Positions 7,841-15,895 of a stretch of DNA of 20,519 bases are shown here, in pieces (the first letter of the stretch is position 1; every line of letters begins with the position of its first letter). The stretch is from CAWDLX01 sp046728155 (GTDB lineage: Bacteria; Actinomycetota; Actinomycetes; Mycobacteriales; Micromonosporaceae). Location of the stretch: assembly GCA_046728155.1 (NCBI GenBank), contig JBKPDY010000087.1:1-20519 (forward strand), in the 5' to 3' direction. The notes below the pieces were generated by a model. It had not been told where the DNA came from. It saw nothing but the letters and a program-made list of their open reading frames with translations, and did no database searches. The position numbers and the translations under genes were made by a program.

Positions 7841-8109
7841 GTTGTCCACCTCGTTCGTACCGGCGAGCGGGTCCGCCGCCCGTTCGCCGCCATGTGCGCA
7901 GCCGTAACAACACTATGGGTCACCAACTCGCTCAACGCGAGAGTGCGAGCGCCCCCAACACTGTGTTGCCGTTGCATTCTCACAGGTCATTCATGGTCGG
8001 CGTCGAGCGCCCCAAGGGCCGACGCCCGCCAGTGCCGCCGAACCGTGACCTTCACCGCCAATGGAAACGCTCCCATAAGGGCTCGGCCCTGGTGAGCTAC
8101 GGTGGCGTC
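7841..8109. other. Divergent DUF349-miaA intergenic region
   Basis: The 269 bases contain no gene that I recognise, although the miaA frame is open back to 7894. Features seen are the 13-bp palindrome CAACACTGTGTTG (7956-7968), a small hairpin with CTCGC/GCGAG arms (7927-7941), and a -10-like TACGGT (8098-8103) placed 6 bases before the likely miaA start. No good -35 elements were found for either direction. Confidence 0.45.
7956..7968. promoter_or_regulatory. 13-bp palindrome, possible operator
   Basis: CAACAC-T-GTGTTG is a perfect inverted repeat around a single base in the divergent DUF349/miaA region. The size and symmetry suit a dimeric repressor site. No regulator is suggested by the sequence, and chance occurrence is not excluded. 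Confidence 0.3.
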
Positions 8110-9036
8110 GTGCGGCCTTCGTCAGTCGCCCTCCCGCCCGTGGTCGCCGTCATCGGGCCGACTGCAACCGGGAAGACGGCGCTGGGCCTGGCGCTCGCCC
8201 ACCGGCTGGACGGCGAGGTGGTCAACGCCGACTCGATGCAGCTCTACCGCGGAATGGACATCGGCACCGCAAAACTCCGCCCGGCGCAACGGCAGGGCGT
8301 GCCGCATCACGTCCTTGACCTGTGGGCGGTGACCGAGCCGGCGAGCGTCGCGGAGTACCAGCTGGCCGCGCGGACCGCTATCGACGCCGTACGGGCGCGT
8401 GGCCGGACACCCATTCTCGTCGGCGGTTCCGGACTTTACGTTCGAGCGGCCCTCGAGCGCTTCGACTTCCCCGGTACGGACGCCGCCGTCCGCGCCCGAC
8501 TCGAGGCCGAGCTGGCCGCGGTGGGGGCGCCGGCCCTACACGCCCGGCTCGCGGCCGCGGATCCGGCCGCCGCGGCGAGGATCCTGCCCGGTAATGGCCG
8601 GAGAATCGTGCGCGCGTTGGAGGTACGCGAACTCACCGGAGCCGACTTCATGGCCGAGTTGCCCTCGCCCCGACCGTTCTACCCAGCTGTCCACATTGGA
8701 GTCGATCTCGACGGCGATGTCCTCGACGACCGGATCGCCCGCCGCGTCGACCGGATGTGGGTCGAGGGGCTCGTGGCCGAGGTACTGGGGCTCGAGGCGC
8801 ACGGGCTGCGCGCCGGGCGGACGGCCTCGAAAGCGCTGGGTTATCAACAGGTGCTGTCGTTCCTGGACGGAGAGTGCGACGAGGATGAGGCGCGGGCCGA
8901 TACGATCCGGGCGACCCGACGGTTCGTCCGACGCCAGCGTTCCTGGTTTCGCCGCGACCCGCGCATCACCTGGCTCGACGGGGCCGACCCGGATCTCGTC
9001 CCGGCAGCGATGGACATCGCACGCGGTGGGGGATGA
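8110..9036 (+). CDS. miaA: tRNA dimethylallyltransferase MiaA
   Basis: MiaA transfers a dimethylallyl group from DMAPP to N6 of A37 in tRNAs reading codons that start with U, giving i6A, the substrate of MiaB. The 308-residue product has the P-loop GPTATGKT (residues 16-23), the conserved NADSMQLYRGMDIGTAK stretch, PILVGGSGLYVRA, and RIVRALEVRELTG. The C-terminus has RFVRRQRSWFRRDPRITWLDG, typical of the family. The start is taken as GTG 8110, just before the conserved PVVAVIGPTATGKT. GTG 8092 is an alternative, and the frame continues open to 7894 without family similarity. The TACGGT at 8098-8103, 6 bases before GTG 8110, would fit leaderless initiation. The stop overlaps the dapF start (ATGA), indicating translational coupling. 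Confidence 0.95.
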   Translation: MRPSSVALPPVVAVIGPTATGKTALGLALAHRLDGEVVNADSMQLYRGMDIGTAKLRPAQRQGVPHHVLDLWAVTEPASVAEYQLAARTAIDAVRARGRTPILVGGSGLYVRAALERFDFPGTDAAVRARLEAELAAVGAPALHARLAAADPAAAARILPGNGRRIVRALEVRELTGADFMAELPSPRPFYPAVHIGVDLDGDVLDDRIARRVDRMWVEGLVAEVLGLEAHGLRAGRTASKALGYQQVLSFLDGECDEDEARADTIRATRRFVRRQRSWFRRDPRITWLDGADPDLVPAAMDIARGGG

Positions 9037-9845
9037 TGGAGCGGATGCGAACCGCTTTCGCCAAGGGCCACGCGACCGGAAACGATTTCATCGTCCTGCC
9101 TGATCCGGACGATCTGCTGGAGCTCACGCCGCAACGGGTGGCCGCGCTCTGCGACCGCCGATTCGGGCTCGGCGCCGACGGGGTGTTGCGTGCGGTCCGG
9201 GCCGCCGCCGTGGCCGAGGGGGTTGGCGACGCTCGGGCGGAATGGTTCATGGACTACCGCAACGCCGATGGAACGCTCGCGGACATGTGCGGCAACGGCG
9301 TGCGCCTGTACGCGAGCTACCTTGTGCGCTCCGGCCTCGCCACCGGGTCGCGGGTGCCGATCCTCACCCGGGCGGGACTCGTCGTGGCCGAAGTCGCCGA
9401 CGACTCGGTCGCCGTCGACATGCCGCTACCCCATCTGGACGGCCACGGCGCGGTACACGTATCCGATGCGGACTTCAAGGGCACGGTCGTCACGTGCGGC
9501 AACCCGAACCTGGTGTGCTGGGTCGAGGACCCCGACGTACTCGACCTGTCCCGCCCGCTCGGACTGGACACCGGGACCTTTCCGGAATCGGCCAATGTGG
9601 AGTTTCTCCAGCGGATCGGTGATCGGCACATACGGCTACGGGTGGTCGAGCGCGGTGTCGGCGAGACCCTCTCGTGCGGCTCCGGCGCGTGCGCTGCGGC
9701 GGCGGTGGCGCTGCGCCAAGTCGCGCTCGACGGCGACATCACCGTCGATGTCCCGGGTGGACGGTTGACCGTCACGCTCACCGCCGACCGCTGTGTGCTC
9801 GCCGGCCCGGCCGTCTTCGTCGCGAGCGGCTCGCTGGAGATCTGA
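9033..9845 (+). CDS. dapF: Diaminopimelate epimerase
   Basis: DapF interconverts LL- and meso-diaminopimelate, giving the lysine precursor and peptidoglycan cross-linking residue. It is a PLP-independent racemase with two catalytic cysteines. They are visible at residue 86 (NADGTLADMCGNGVRLYA) and residue 215 (ETLSCGSGACAAA). Other family motifs are KGHATGNDFIVLPDPDD near the start and GADGVLRA. The length of 270 is normal. Three possible ATGs lie at 9033, 9036 and 9045; 9033 overlaps the miaA stop, while 9045 gives the start MRTAFAKGH closest to homologues. It is probably translated from the miaA transcript. Its 3' end meets the convergent gene at 9852 across a shared palindrome. Confidence 0.96.
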   Translation: MMERMRTAFAKGHATGNDFIVLPDPDDLLELTPQRVAALCDRRFGLGADGVLRAVRAAAVAEGVGDARAEWFMDYRNADGTLADMCGNGVRLYASYLVRSGLATGSRVPILTRAGLVVAEVADDSVAVDMPLPHLDGHGAVHVSDADFKGTVVTCGNPNLVCWVEDPDVLDLSRPLGLDTGTFPESANVEFLQRIGDRHIRLRVVERGVGETLSCGSGACAAAAVALRQVALDGDITVDVPGGRLTVTLTADRCVLAGPAVFVASGSLEI

Positions 9846-9856
9846 CCGCGGTCAGA
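9841..9856. terminator. 16-bp perfect palindrome holding both convergent stop codons
   Basis: TCTGACCGCGGTCAGA is a perfect palindrome. Its left half contains the dapF TGA (9843-9845) and its right half contains the TGA of the minus-strand gene (9852-9854). RNA from either strand could fold into a 6-bp stem with a CGCG loop, so it may act as a small bidirectional terminator. There is no U-tract. Confidence 0.4.
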
Positions 9857-10958
9857 AGCCTGAACGCCGTCGGCTCCGCAGGAGTCCGGCGATGCCGGCC
9901 GTGGCCAACCCGAGGCCACCGACGGCGAGGCCAATCAGCGCCCAGCCCGGAACCGCCTCCAACGCCCGCGCCAGTCCCGGCGTCGAGGAGGGGGCCGCCG
10001 TCCCAGGAGGTGCAGCAGTGGTCGTCGCGGCCGGCGCCGACCGACCAGACGGCATATAGCGGAGCAGCGTCGCCGGACCCTGGGCGTCGCTCACGGTCAG
10101 GAAGGCCGAACCGTCCACTGTGTACGCGATTGCTTCGCCCTGCGGCTCATTGGGAAGGGGCGTGATCCGCGGTTCGGTTGTCGTTATCGCCTTGACCGGG
10201 TCGCCGTCGGGCACATCCCATTCGTACGCCGCACTGTACGTGCGGAGGACGACGCGGCGGCGATCGGGAGACGTGGCGGCACCCGTGACGAGGACTTCGC
10301 CGATAATCCCGAAGGGATTGGATACGTTCCGCGGCACCGGAGCGAACTCGCCAACCTTTCGCAGTGGCACGCCCGCGGCCGTGCGTGCTTGGACGGCCCT
10401 GGCCGGCTCGTAGAGGCCCGCGATGCCGGTGATGTCCTTGGTGACGATGACCGGCGTGGCGTTCGCGGTGAAGAACAACGCTTCGGCATCGTGCGGACCG
10501 TCGGGGTAGGTCAACCGGTAGATCACGGGGGGGCCGCCGTCCTGGGGCACGTGCCACAGCGCCACGGTCCTACGCCGGCTGGTGTTGTTGAAGTTGTCGC
10601 CTGTGTCGGCCACCCAGAGCGTCCCGTCCGGAGCCTGCGCCACATCCTCGGGATCGCGCGCCGCGGTCGGGTAGCCGAGCGTGCGGGTCACCCGGCAGCT
10701 CCGGTCAAGGTAGAAGATCAGAATCTGGCTCGGGTCGTCGCGACTATCGGTGATAGATACGTACCCGTCGCCGGTCGCGACCAGACCGGAGAGTTCGATC
10801 GCGCGCGGGTCGGTCACGGTACAGACCGGCGTCGCCTTCGAGACGGCGGCCGGGCTCGGCGTCGGCCCCGCGGCGGCGCTCCCGACCGGTATCACCAGCG
10901 CGATGAGCGCGCCGAGCGCGCACGCGACGACTCGCATGATCGTCGCGGGCCGTCGCAT
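9852..10958 (-). CDS. Secreted, membrane-anchored propeller-like protein (short-tailed paralogue)
   Basis: I do not recognise a named family. The 368-residue product has a signal peptide (residues 1-30, ending GSAAA), an extracellular domain of about 280 residues, a Pro/Thr/Ala-rich stalk (APAATTTAAPPGTAAPSSTP), one hydrophobic helix (about 337-359) and a short basic tail RSRRRSGF, so it should sit outside the cell on a C-terminal anchor. Repeated DG/SPD strand motifs such as DPEDVAQAPDGTLWVADTGDN suggest a beta-propeller. It is clearly paralogous to the protein at 14125-15792: shared blocks include DAEA(L/F), V-x-TGA-x-x-SPD, and ITPLPNEP-x-G-x-AI-x-Y. It lies 43 bases after the malic enzyme gene on the same strand. 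No ribosome-binding site precedes ATG 10958; ATG 10937 is an alternative that still leaves a signal peptide. Confidence 0.85.
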   Translation of the reverse strand: MRRPATIMRVVACALGALIALVIPVGSAAAGPTPSPAAVSKATPVCTVTDPRAIELSGLVATGDGYVSITDSRDDPSQILIFYLDRSCRVTRTLGYPTAARDPEDVAQAPDGTLWVADTGDNFNNTSRRRTVALWHVPQDGGPPVIYRLTYPDGPHDAEALFFTANATPVIVTKDITGIAGLYEPARAVQARTAAGVPLRKVGEFAPVPRNVSNPFGIIGEVLVTGAATSPDRRRVVLRTYSAAYEWDVPDGDPVKAITTTEPRITPLPNEPQGEAIAYTVDGSAFLTVSDAQGPATLLRYMPSGRSAPAATTTAAPPGTAAPSSTPGLARALEAVPGWALIGLAVGGLGLATAGIAGLLRSRRRSGF

Positions 10959-11001
10959 GTGGAGGAGTGTCGCAGGGTGCCGGCGTCAAGTTCTGTACGG
11001 G

Positions 11002-12426
11002 TCAGAAAGTGTCCTGGGCCTCCGCGGTGGAGGCTGCCTTCGCGACGGTGCGGACGGCCTCGGCGACAGCCGGGGCCACCCTCGGGTCGAACACGCTCGG
11101 CACGATGACGGAGGCGTTTGCCTTCTCGGGTCCGACGGCGTCGGCGATGGCGTGCGCGGCCGCTATCGCCATTTCCTGGGTGAACGCCCGCGCCCCCGCG
11201 TCGAGCATGCCGCGGAACACGCCCGGGAACGCCAATACGTTGTTGATCTGGTTGGGCTGGTCCGAGCGACCGGTAGCGACCACGGCGGCGTGCAGCCGGG
11301 CCTCGCGCGGATCGACTTCCGGGTCGGGGTTGGCCAGCGCGAACACGATGGCGTCCTTGGCCATCGCCGCGATGTCGTCACCGGTGAGCAGGTTCGGCGC
11401 GGAGACGCCGATGAATACATCCGCCCCCCGAAGGGCCCCGGGTAGGTCGCCGGCGTACCCCTCGCGGTTGGTGTGCTCGGCCAGCCAGCGCCATGACTCG
11501 GACATGCCCTTCAGGCCTCGGTGCAGGGTGCCGCGCCGGTCGTACATGATGACGTCGCCGACGCCCTGGCGCAGCAACAATTTGACGATGGCCGTTCCGG
11601 CGGCGCCCGCCCCGGAGACGACCACCGCCACGTCGCTGAGCGCCTTGTTCACCACGCGCAACGCATTGGTCAGCGCGGCGAGCACGCATATCGCCGTGCC
11701 GTGTTGGTCGTCGTGGAACACCGGGATGTCGAGCATCTCCCGCAGCCGTTCCTCGATCTCGAAACACCGGGGTGCGGCGATGTCCTCGAGATTGATGCCG
11801 CCGTAGGCGGGTGCCAGCGCCTTGACGATCCGGACGATCTCGTCGGTGTCCTTGGTGTCGAGCACAACCGGCCACGCGTCGACACCGCCGAAACGTTTGA
11901 ACAGAGCCGCCTTGCCTTCCATCACCGGCAGTGCCGCCGCCGGCCCGAGGTCGCCGAGACCGAGCACGGCGGTCCCGTCCGTCACTACGGCGATCGTGTT
12001 GCGCTTGATGGTCAGCCGGCGGGCGTCATCCGGGTTCTCGGCGATCGCCAGGCAGACTCTGGCAACGCCAGGGGTGTAGGCCCGGGAGAGTTCGTCCCGG
12101 TTGCGTAGGGCGACCTTCGGCGTCACCTCGATCTTTCCGCCGAGGTGGAGCAGGAACGTCCGGTCGCTGACCTTGCGGACATCGACGCCGTCGAGATCCT
12201 CCAGCGCCTGGGCCACCTGGGCCGCGTGTGCGGAGTCGGCCGTGTCACAGGTGAGGTCGGCGATGATCATGGTTGGGTCCGAGTCGACCACGTCAAGGGC
12301 GGTGACGATGCCACCGGCGTCGCCCACGGCCATCGTGAGGCGACCGATCGCATAGGCGTCGGCGACCACGCTCACCCGTACGGTGATGGAAAATCCCGCG
12401 CTCGGCAGGCGACCCATCAGCGCCAT
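11002..12426 (-). CDS. NAD(P)-dependent malic enzyme with N-terminal ACT domain
   Basis: Malic enzyme oxidatively decarboxylates malate to pyruvate, linking the TCA cycle with gluconeogenesis and lipid synthesis. The 474-residue product starts with an ACT-like ligand-binding domain (about residues 12-90, FSITVRVSVVADAYAIG). The catalytic domain has SRAYTPGVARVC (Tyr117), VMEGKAALFK (Lys172), metal-binding INLEDIAAPRCFEIE and IPVFHDDQHGTA, the dinucleotide-binding SGAGAAGTA (271-279), and NQINNVLAFPGVFRG near the C-terminus. The ATG at 12426 has GGGAGGA 5 bases upstream. The ACT domain suggests allosteric control by a small molecule, but the ligand cannot be read from sequence. NAD versus NADP preference is also not decided. 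It diverges from hflX across 104 bases and is followed by the short-tailed anchored protein. Confidence 0.94.
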   Translation of the reverse strand: MALMGRLPSAGFSITVRVSVVADAYAIGRLTMAVGDAGGIVTALDVVDSDPTMIIADLTCDTADSAHAAQVAQALEDLDGVDVRKVSDRTFLLHLGGKIEVTPKVALRNRDELSRAYTPGVARVCLAIAENPDDARRLTIKRNTIAVVTDGTAVLGLGDLGPAAALPVMEGKAALFKRFGGVDAWPVVLDTKDTDEIVRIVKALAPAYGGINLEDIAAPRCFEIEERLREMLDIPVFHDDQHGTAICVLAALTNALRVVNKALSDVAVVVSGAGAAGTAIVKLLLRQGVGDVIMYDRRGTLHRGLKGMSESWRWLAEHTNREGYAGDLPGALRGADVFIGVSAPNLLTGDDIAAMAKDAIVFALANPDPEVDPREARLHAAVVATGRSDQPNQINNVLAFPGVFRGMLDAGARAFTQEMAIAAAHAIADAVGPEKANASVIVPSVFDPRVAPAVAEAVRTVAKAASTAEAQDTF

Positions 12427-12530
12427 CTAGATCCTCCCGGCCCGAAGTCCAGACTGCATTGTTCCGTGCGGCGGCGCGCCGGACCTAACTCAGGTGCGTG
12501 GGCCGGCCGCGGCGTGGCACCATCGAAGTA

Positions 12531-14051
12531 ATGACAGAACATCAGGTCGTACCGGAGTTCGATCGCTCAGTCCGCCAGGTACCGCTCGCAAGCTGCGGGG
12601 CCTCGCCCCGCTCGGCTCCTCGCGCGAGCTCCGACGGCGAGCGAGAGGACAGGTGGGTCGGCGTGCAAGCCTCCACCGGCGAGTGGGACCTCGACGACCG
12701 CAACGCGCTGCGCCGCATCGCCGGCCTCTCCACCGAACTCACCGACATCACTGAGGTCGAGTACCGGCAGCTCCGCCTCGAACGCGTGGTTCTGGTCGGG
12801 GTGTGGACCGAAGGCACGTCGACCGACGCGGAGAACTCCCTTGTCGAGCTGGCCGACCTGGCCAAGACGGCGGGGTCGGTGGTCATGGACGGCCTGATCC
12901 AGCGACGTGGCCGCCCGGATCCGTCCACCTTCATCGGCCGGGGCAAGGTGGAGGAGCTGCGCGCGGCCGTAGTCGATTCCGGCGCGGACACCGTGATCTG
13001 TGACGGTGAGCTCTCCCCGTCCCAGCTGCGGACGCTGGAGGACGACCTCAAGGTCAAGGTCATCGACCGGACGGCGCTGATCCTCGACATCTTCGCCCAG
13101 CACGCCAAGAGCCGGGAAGGTAAGGCTCAGGTCGAGCTGGCCCAGCTGCAGTATTTCCTTCCGCGGCTGCGCGGCTGGGGCAGCGCGCTCTCGCGTCAGA
13201 CCGGTGGCAGCGGCCGCGGCGGCGGGGCCGGCGGCGGCGTCGGTTTGCGCGGGCCCGGCGAGACGAAGATCGAAACTGATCGGCGAAGGATCCGGACCCG
13301 GATCTCCCGACTCAAGGGTGAGATCGCCGACATGCGCACCACCCGGGACACCAAGCGAGCCGTACGTCGGCGTAACAACGTGCCCAGTGCGGCGATTGCC
13401 GGTTACACCAACGCCGGGAAGTCATCGCTTCTCAATCGCCTCACCGGCGCCGGCGTCCTGGTCGAGAATGCCCTCTTCGCCACCCTCGATCCGACCACAC
13501 GACGCACCCGGACCAGCGAAGGGCGGGTGTTCACCCTCTCCGACACGGTCGGCTTCGTCCGCCACCTGCCGCACGAGCTGGTCGAGGCGTTCCGCTCGAC
13601 GCTGGAGGAGGTCGCCGACGCCGACCTCATCGTGCATATCGTCGATGGGGCGCACGCCGACCCCCAGGAGCAGGTGCGGGCCGTCCGCGAGGTGCTCGCC
13701 GACATCGGTGCGGAATGCGTCCCCGAGCTGCTCGTGGTCAACAAGACCGACGCCGCGGGCGAGGAGACCCTCCTGCGTCTCAAGCGCCTCTGGCCCGAGG
13801 CGACGTTCGTCTCCGCGCGGACCGGCACGGGACTCTCCGACCTGCGGGCCGCGATCGAGGCCGGGCTGCCTCGACCCGCGGTCGTGCTGGACGTACTCAT
13901 CCCGTACGAGCGAGGGGATCTGGTCGCCCGCGTACACGAGCGCGGTGAGGTGCTCCGATCCGACCACACCGGTCACGGCACGCAGCTTCGCGTACGCGTC
14001 AGTGAGTCGATCGCCGCCGAGCTCGCACCGTTTGCGGCTACTGCCGCGTAA
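12531..14051 (+). CDS. hflX: GTPase HflX
   Basis: HflX is a ribosome-associated GTPase that splits stalled or hibernating ribosomes. The 506-residue product has the N-terminal HflX domain (VLVGVWTEGTSTDAENSLVE, STFIGRGKVEEL), a Gly-rich linker (RQTGGSGRGGGAGGGVGLRG) leading into GPGETKIETDRRR, and the GTPase motifs G1 GYTNAGKSS (from about residue 291), G2 FATLDPTTRR, G3 DTVGF, G4 NKTD and G5 SARTG. A C-terminal domain follows. The ATG at 12531 is chosen; a GTG at 12498 would add 11 residues, and neither has a good ribosome-binding site. The first 45 residues are unconserved. hflX lies in the same area relative to miaA, dapF and lexA in Streptomyces and Mycobacterium. Confidence 0.95.
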   Translation: MTEHQVVPEFDRSVRQVPLASCGASPRSAPRASSDGEREDRWVGVQASTGEWDLDDRNALRRIAGLSTELTDITEVEYRQLRLERVVLVGVWTEGTSTDAENSLVELADLAKTAGSVVMDGLIQRRGRPDPSTFIGRGKVEELRAAVVDSGADTVICDGELSPSQLRTLEDDLKVKVIDRTALILDIFAQHAKSREGKAQVELAQLQYFLPRLRGWGSALSRQTGGSGRGGGAGGGVGLRGPGETKIETDRRRIRTRISRLKGEIADMRTTRDTKRAVRRRNNVPSAAIAGYTNAGKSSLLNRLTGAGVLVENALFATLDPTTRRTRTSEGRVFTLSDTVGFVRHLPHELVEAFRSTLEEVADADLIVHIVDGAHADPQEQVRAVREVLADIGAECVPELLVVNKTDAAGEETLLRLKRLWPEATFVSARTGTGLSDLRAAIEAGLPRPAVVLDVLIPYERGDLVARVHERGEVLRSDHTGHGTQLRVRVSESIAAELAPFAATAA

Positions 14052-14080
14052 GTGGCACGTGACTCACTGTTAGGTGCCAC
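14052..14080 (+). terminator. Inverted repeat directly after hflX
   Basis: GTGGCAC (14052-14058) and GTGCCAC (14074-14080) are perfect complements with a 15-base loop, starting on the base after the hflX stop. The position fits a Rho-independent-like terminator without a U-tract. It could also serve as an operator for the gene starting at 14125. Confidence 0.4.
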
Positions 14081-14124
14081 ACGCGACTTCGCAGTGCCCT
14101 GCTAATTCTGACAGACTGGGCGCC

Positions 14125-15792
14125 ATGCGCGGTCACCCCCCATCCTTGCGCAGGGCCCCTGCTCTCCTGGTCGTCGCGACGGTCGTCGTCGCTGCCGCCT
14201 TTGGGCCCGCCACGGGCGTGTCCGCGGCGCCGACGACGCCGCCTCCCAGTCCCGCAGCCGGTGGTAGCAACGCGAACCAGGGCCCGCCAACCGCCGGTAA
14301 GGCGATATGCACCGTGAAGAACACGTCGCTCAACGAAATCACCGGAATGGTGGCGACCGACAACGCCATCTACGCGGTACAGGGTGGCGACAGCCAGGAT
14401 CCGAACGACCTGGTGCTCTGGACGATCAATCCGAAGACGTGCGCCACCAACGCGGTCGGCTATGGGCTCAACCCGGTCGACCCGCAGGATCTCGCGATGG
14501 GCAGCGATGGGGCCATCTGGGCGGCTGACATCGGAGACGGGGTTTCCGGCCAGCCCAACTCGCGCGGTTGGCTGACATTCGAACAGATCACGCTGAACCA
14601 ACCACCGGCCACGCCGTGGCGCGTGCTCTACCCGTCGAGTGGAAAGTTCGACGCCGAGGCCTTCCTCCTCGACAAGGGCGACACGCCGATCGTCATCGCG
14701 CGAGCGGCCACGAACGGCAAGGTCGCGATCTACAAACCGAACAAGAAGATCCAGCCCGCCACCCCGGCGCAGGCACAGCTGACCAAGGTCGGCGACTTCA
14801 CGCCGCTCGCCACTGGTACGGACACCCCTCTTGGGGCGGTCGTCGGGAATCTCGTCGTTACCGGCGCAAACAAGTCACCCGATGGCTCCAAGGTCGTCAT
14901 CCGGACCTTCTCCGATGCCTACGAGTTCACGATCGGCGCCGACGGCGACATCGTGAAGGCGATCACCAATGGCACGCCGGTGATCACGCCGTTGCCCAAC
15001 GAGCCGTCCGGCCGGGCGATCACGTACAGCTCCGACGGGAAATACTTCCTGACCCTGTCGGCGACCGATCAGCCGAAGCTCCTGCAGTACACGCCGTACG
15101 TGCCGCAGCCGCAGCCGACCGACGGCGCCTCAGGCGGCAACGGTCCGGCGGACCAGGCGACCGGCGGCGGGTCTAGCTGGCTCGCCAAGCTGTCGCTGTC
15201 CCAACTCACCCGCATCGTCGCCGCTGTCGGTGCGGTTGGGCTCGTCCTCGCCATCGCCGGCATCGTCGGCATCCGCCGCGCCCGCAGACGCCGGCGTGAG
15301 GAGGAGGAGTACGACGACTACGACGACTACGATGACCGGCCGCGACGGCGTCGGGGTGGCGGTGGCTCCGGATACGGGCGCGACTCAGGATTCGGGGAAG
15401 GCTATGGGAGCGGATTCGGCGACTCCGGCTACGGTCAGGGCGGCCAGAACGGGTATGCCGGCGCCGGTTACGGATCCAATGCGTACGACTCCGGCGGATA
15501 CGGCGCCAACGGCTACGGCGGCAGCGAATATGCCCAGCCCGGGTACGGCGACCAGTCGACCGGATACGTCCAGCCGACGTACGGCCCCCAGGGCTACGGC
15601 GGCGAGTATGGCGGCCAGCAGACCTACGGCGGCGGCGATTACGGCCACTACGGCGGCCAGGGCTACGCCAACCCCGGCGGCCAGGGCTACGCCGACCCCG
15701 GCGGCCAGCAGCAGTACGGCGACTACGGGTACGGCGGCCAACAGGGCGGATACGAGAACGACTTCGATCCACTTGATCCACGCCGACGCTGA
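14125..15792 (+). CDS. Membrane-anchored propeller-like protein with Gly/Tyr-rich cytoplasmic tail
   Basis: I do not recognise a named family. The 555-residue product has a signal peptide (about 1-35, ending GVSA), an extracellular domain that is a paralogue of the 9852-10958 protein (shared: ICTV / CTV, DP(E/Q)D-x-A, DG-x-(L/I)W-x-AD-x-GD, DAEAF, SPD-x-x-x-VV-x-RT, ITPLPNEP), one transmembrane helix at about 362-383, then a 172-residue tail. The tail starts with RRARRRRR and EEEEYDDYDDYDD, then RPRRRRGGGG, and continues as a Gly/Tyr/Gln/Ser repeat with many GYG, GGQ and YGG units, ending DPLDPRRR. The topology implied is an extracellular sensor-like head and an intrinsically disordered cytoplasmic tail. 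The ATG at 14125 precedes the signal peptide; a GTG at 14074 would bury it. No strong ribosome-binding site is seen. Function is unknown. Confidence 0.88.
   Translation: MRGHPPSLRRAPALLVVATVVVAAAFGPATGVSAAPTTPPPSPAAGGSNANQGPPTAGKAICTVKNTSLNEITGMVATDNAIYAVQGGDSQDPNDLVLWTINPKTCATNAVGYGLNPVDPQDLAMGSDGAIWAADIGDGVSGQPNSRGWLTFEQITLNQPPATPWRVLYPSSGKFDAEAFLLDKGDTPIVIARAATNGKVAIYKPNKKIQPATPAQAQLTKVGDFTPLATGTDTPLGAVVGNLVVTGANKSPDGSKVVIRTFSDAYEFTIGADGDIVKAITNGTPVITPLPNEPSGRAITYSSDGKYFLTLSATDQPKLLQYTPYVPQPQPTDGASGGNGPADQATGGGSSWLAKLSLSQLTRIVAAVGAVGLVLAIAGIVGIRRARRRRREEEEYDDYDDYDDRPRRRRGGGGSGYGRDSGFGEGYGSGFGDSGYGQGGQNGYAGAGYGSNAYDSGGYGANGYGGSEYAQPGYGDQSTGYVQPTYGPQGYGGEYGGQQTYGGGDYGHYGGQGYANPGGQGYADPGGQQQYGDYGYGGQQGGYENDFDPLDPRRR
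15652..15708 (+). repeat. 24-bp tandem repeat within the Gly/Tyr-rich tail
   Basis: Two copies of a 24-bp unit (15652-15675 and 15676-15699), each beginning GGCGGCCAGGGCTACGCC, differ at one base (AAC versus GAC). A partial third copy GGCGGCCAG follows. They encode GGQGYANP-GGQGYADP-GGQ. The near-identity at DNA level suggests recent slippage expansion. Confidence 0.8.
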
Positions 15793-15895
15793 CGCGTAAA
15801 GAAACACCAACCGCGCGGACGGCCGAGCCACGCGGGCCAGCGATTGCTCCCGGTCCTCTCTTGGCAAGCCAAACCTCAGCCTTGAGTCCGGCCGG
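15793..15895. other. Convergent intergenic segment before lexA 3' end
   Basis: These 103 bases separate two converging genes. The only structure seen is TTGGCAAGCCAA (15861-15872), with 5-bp arms around AA. The loop is too small for a normal hairpin, but the arms could contribute to a terminator. No coding signal is apparent. Confidence 0.35.

Noticed and set aside
10389..11108. 239-codon plus-strand frame
   Set aside because: It is opposite the signal-peptide protein and runs into the malic enzyme gene; it has no recognisable domain and no plausible start context.
12498..12530. GTG start 11 codons upstream for HflX
   Set aside because: The extra residues are unconserved and the upstream purines abut the codon; ATG 12531 is equally or more plausible.
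15652..15708. Short repeats that could suggest a CRISPR array
   Set aside because: The repeats are directly adjacent without spacers and are in-frame coding repeats of the Gly/Tyr tail.
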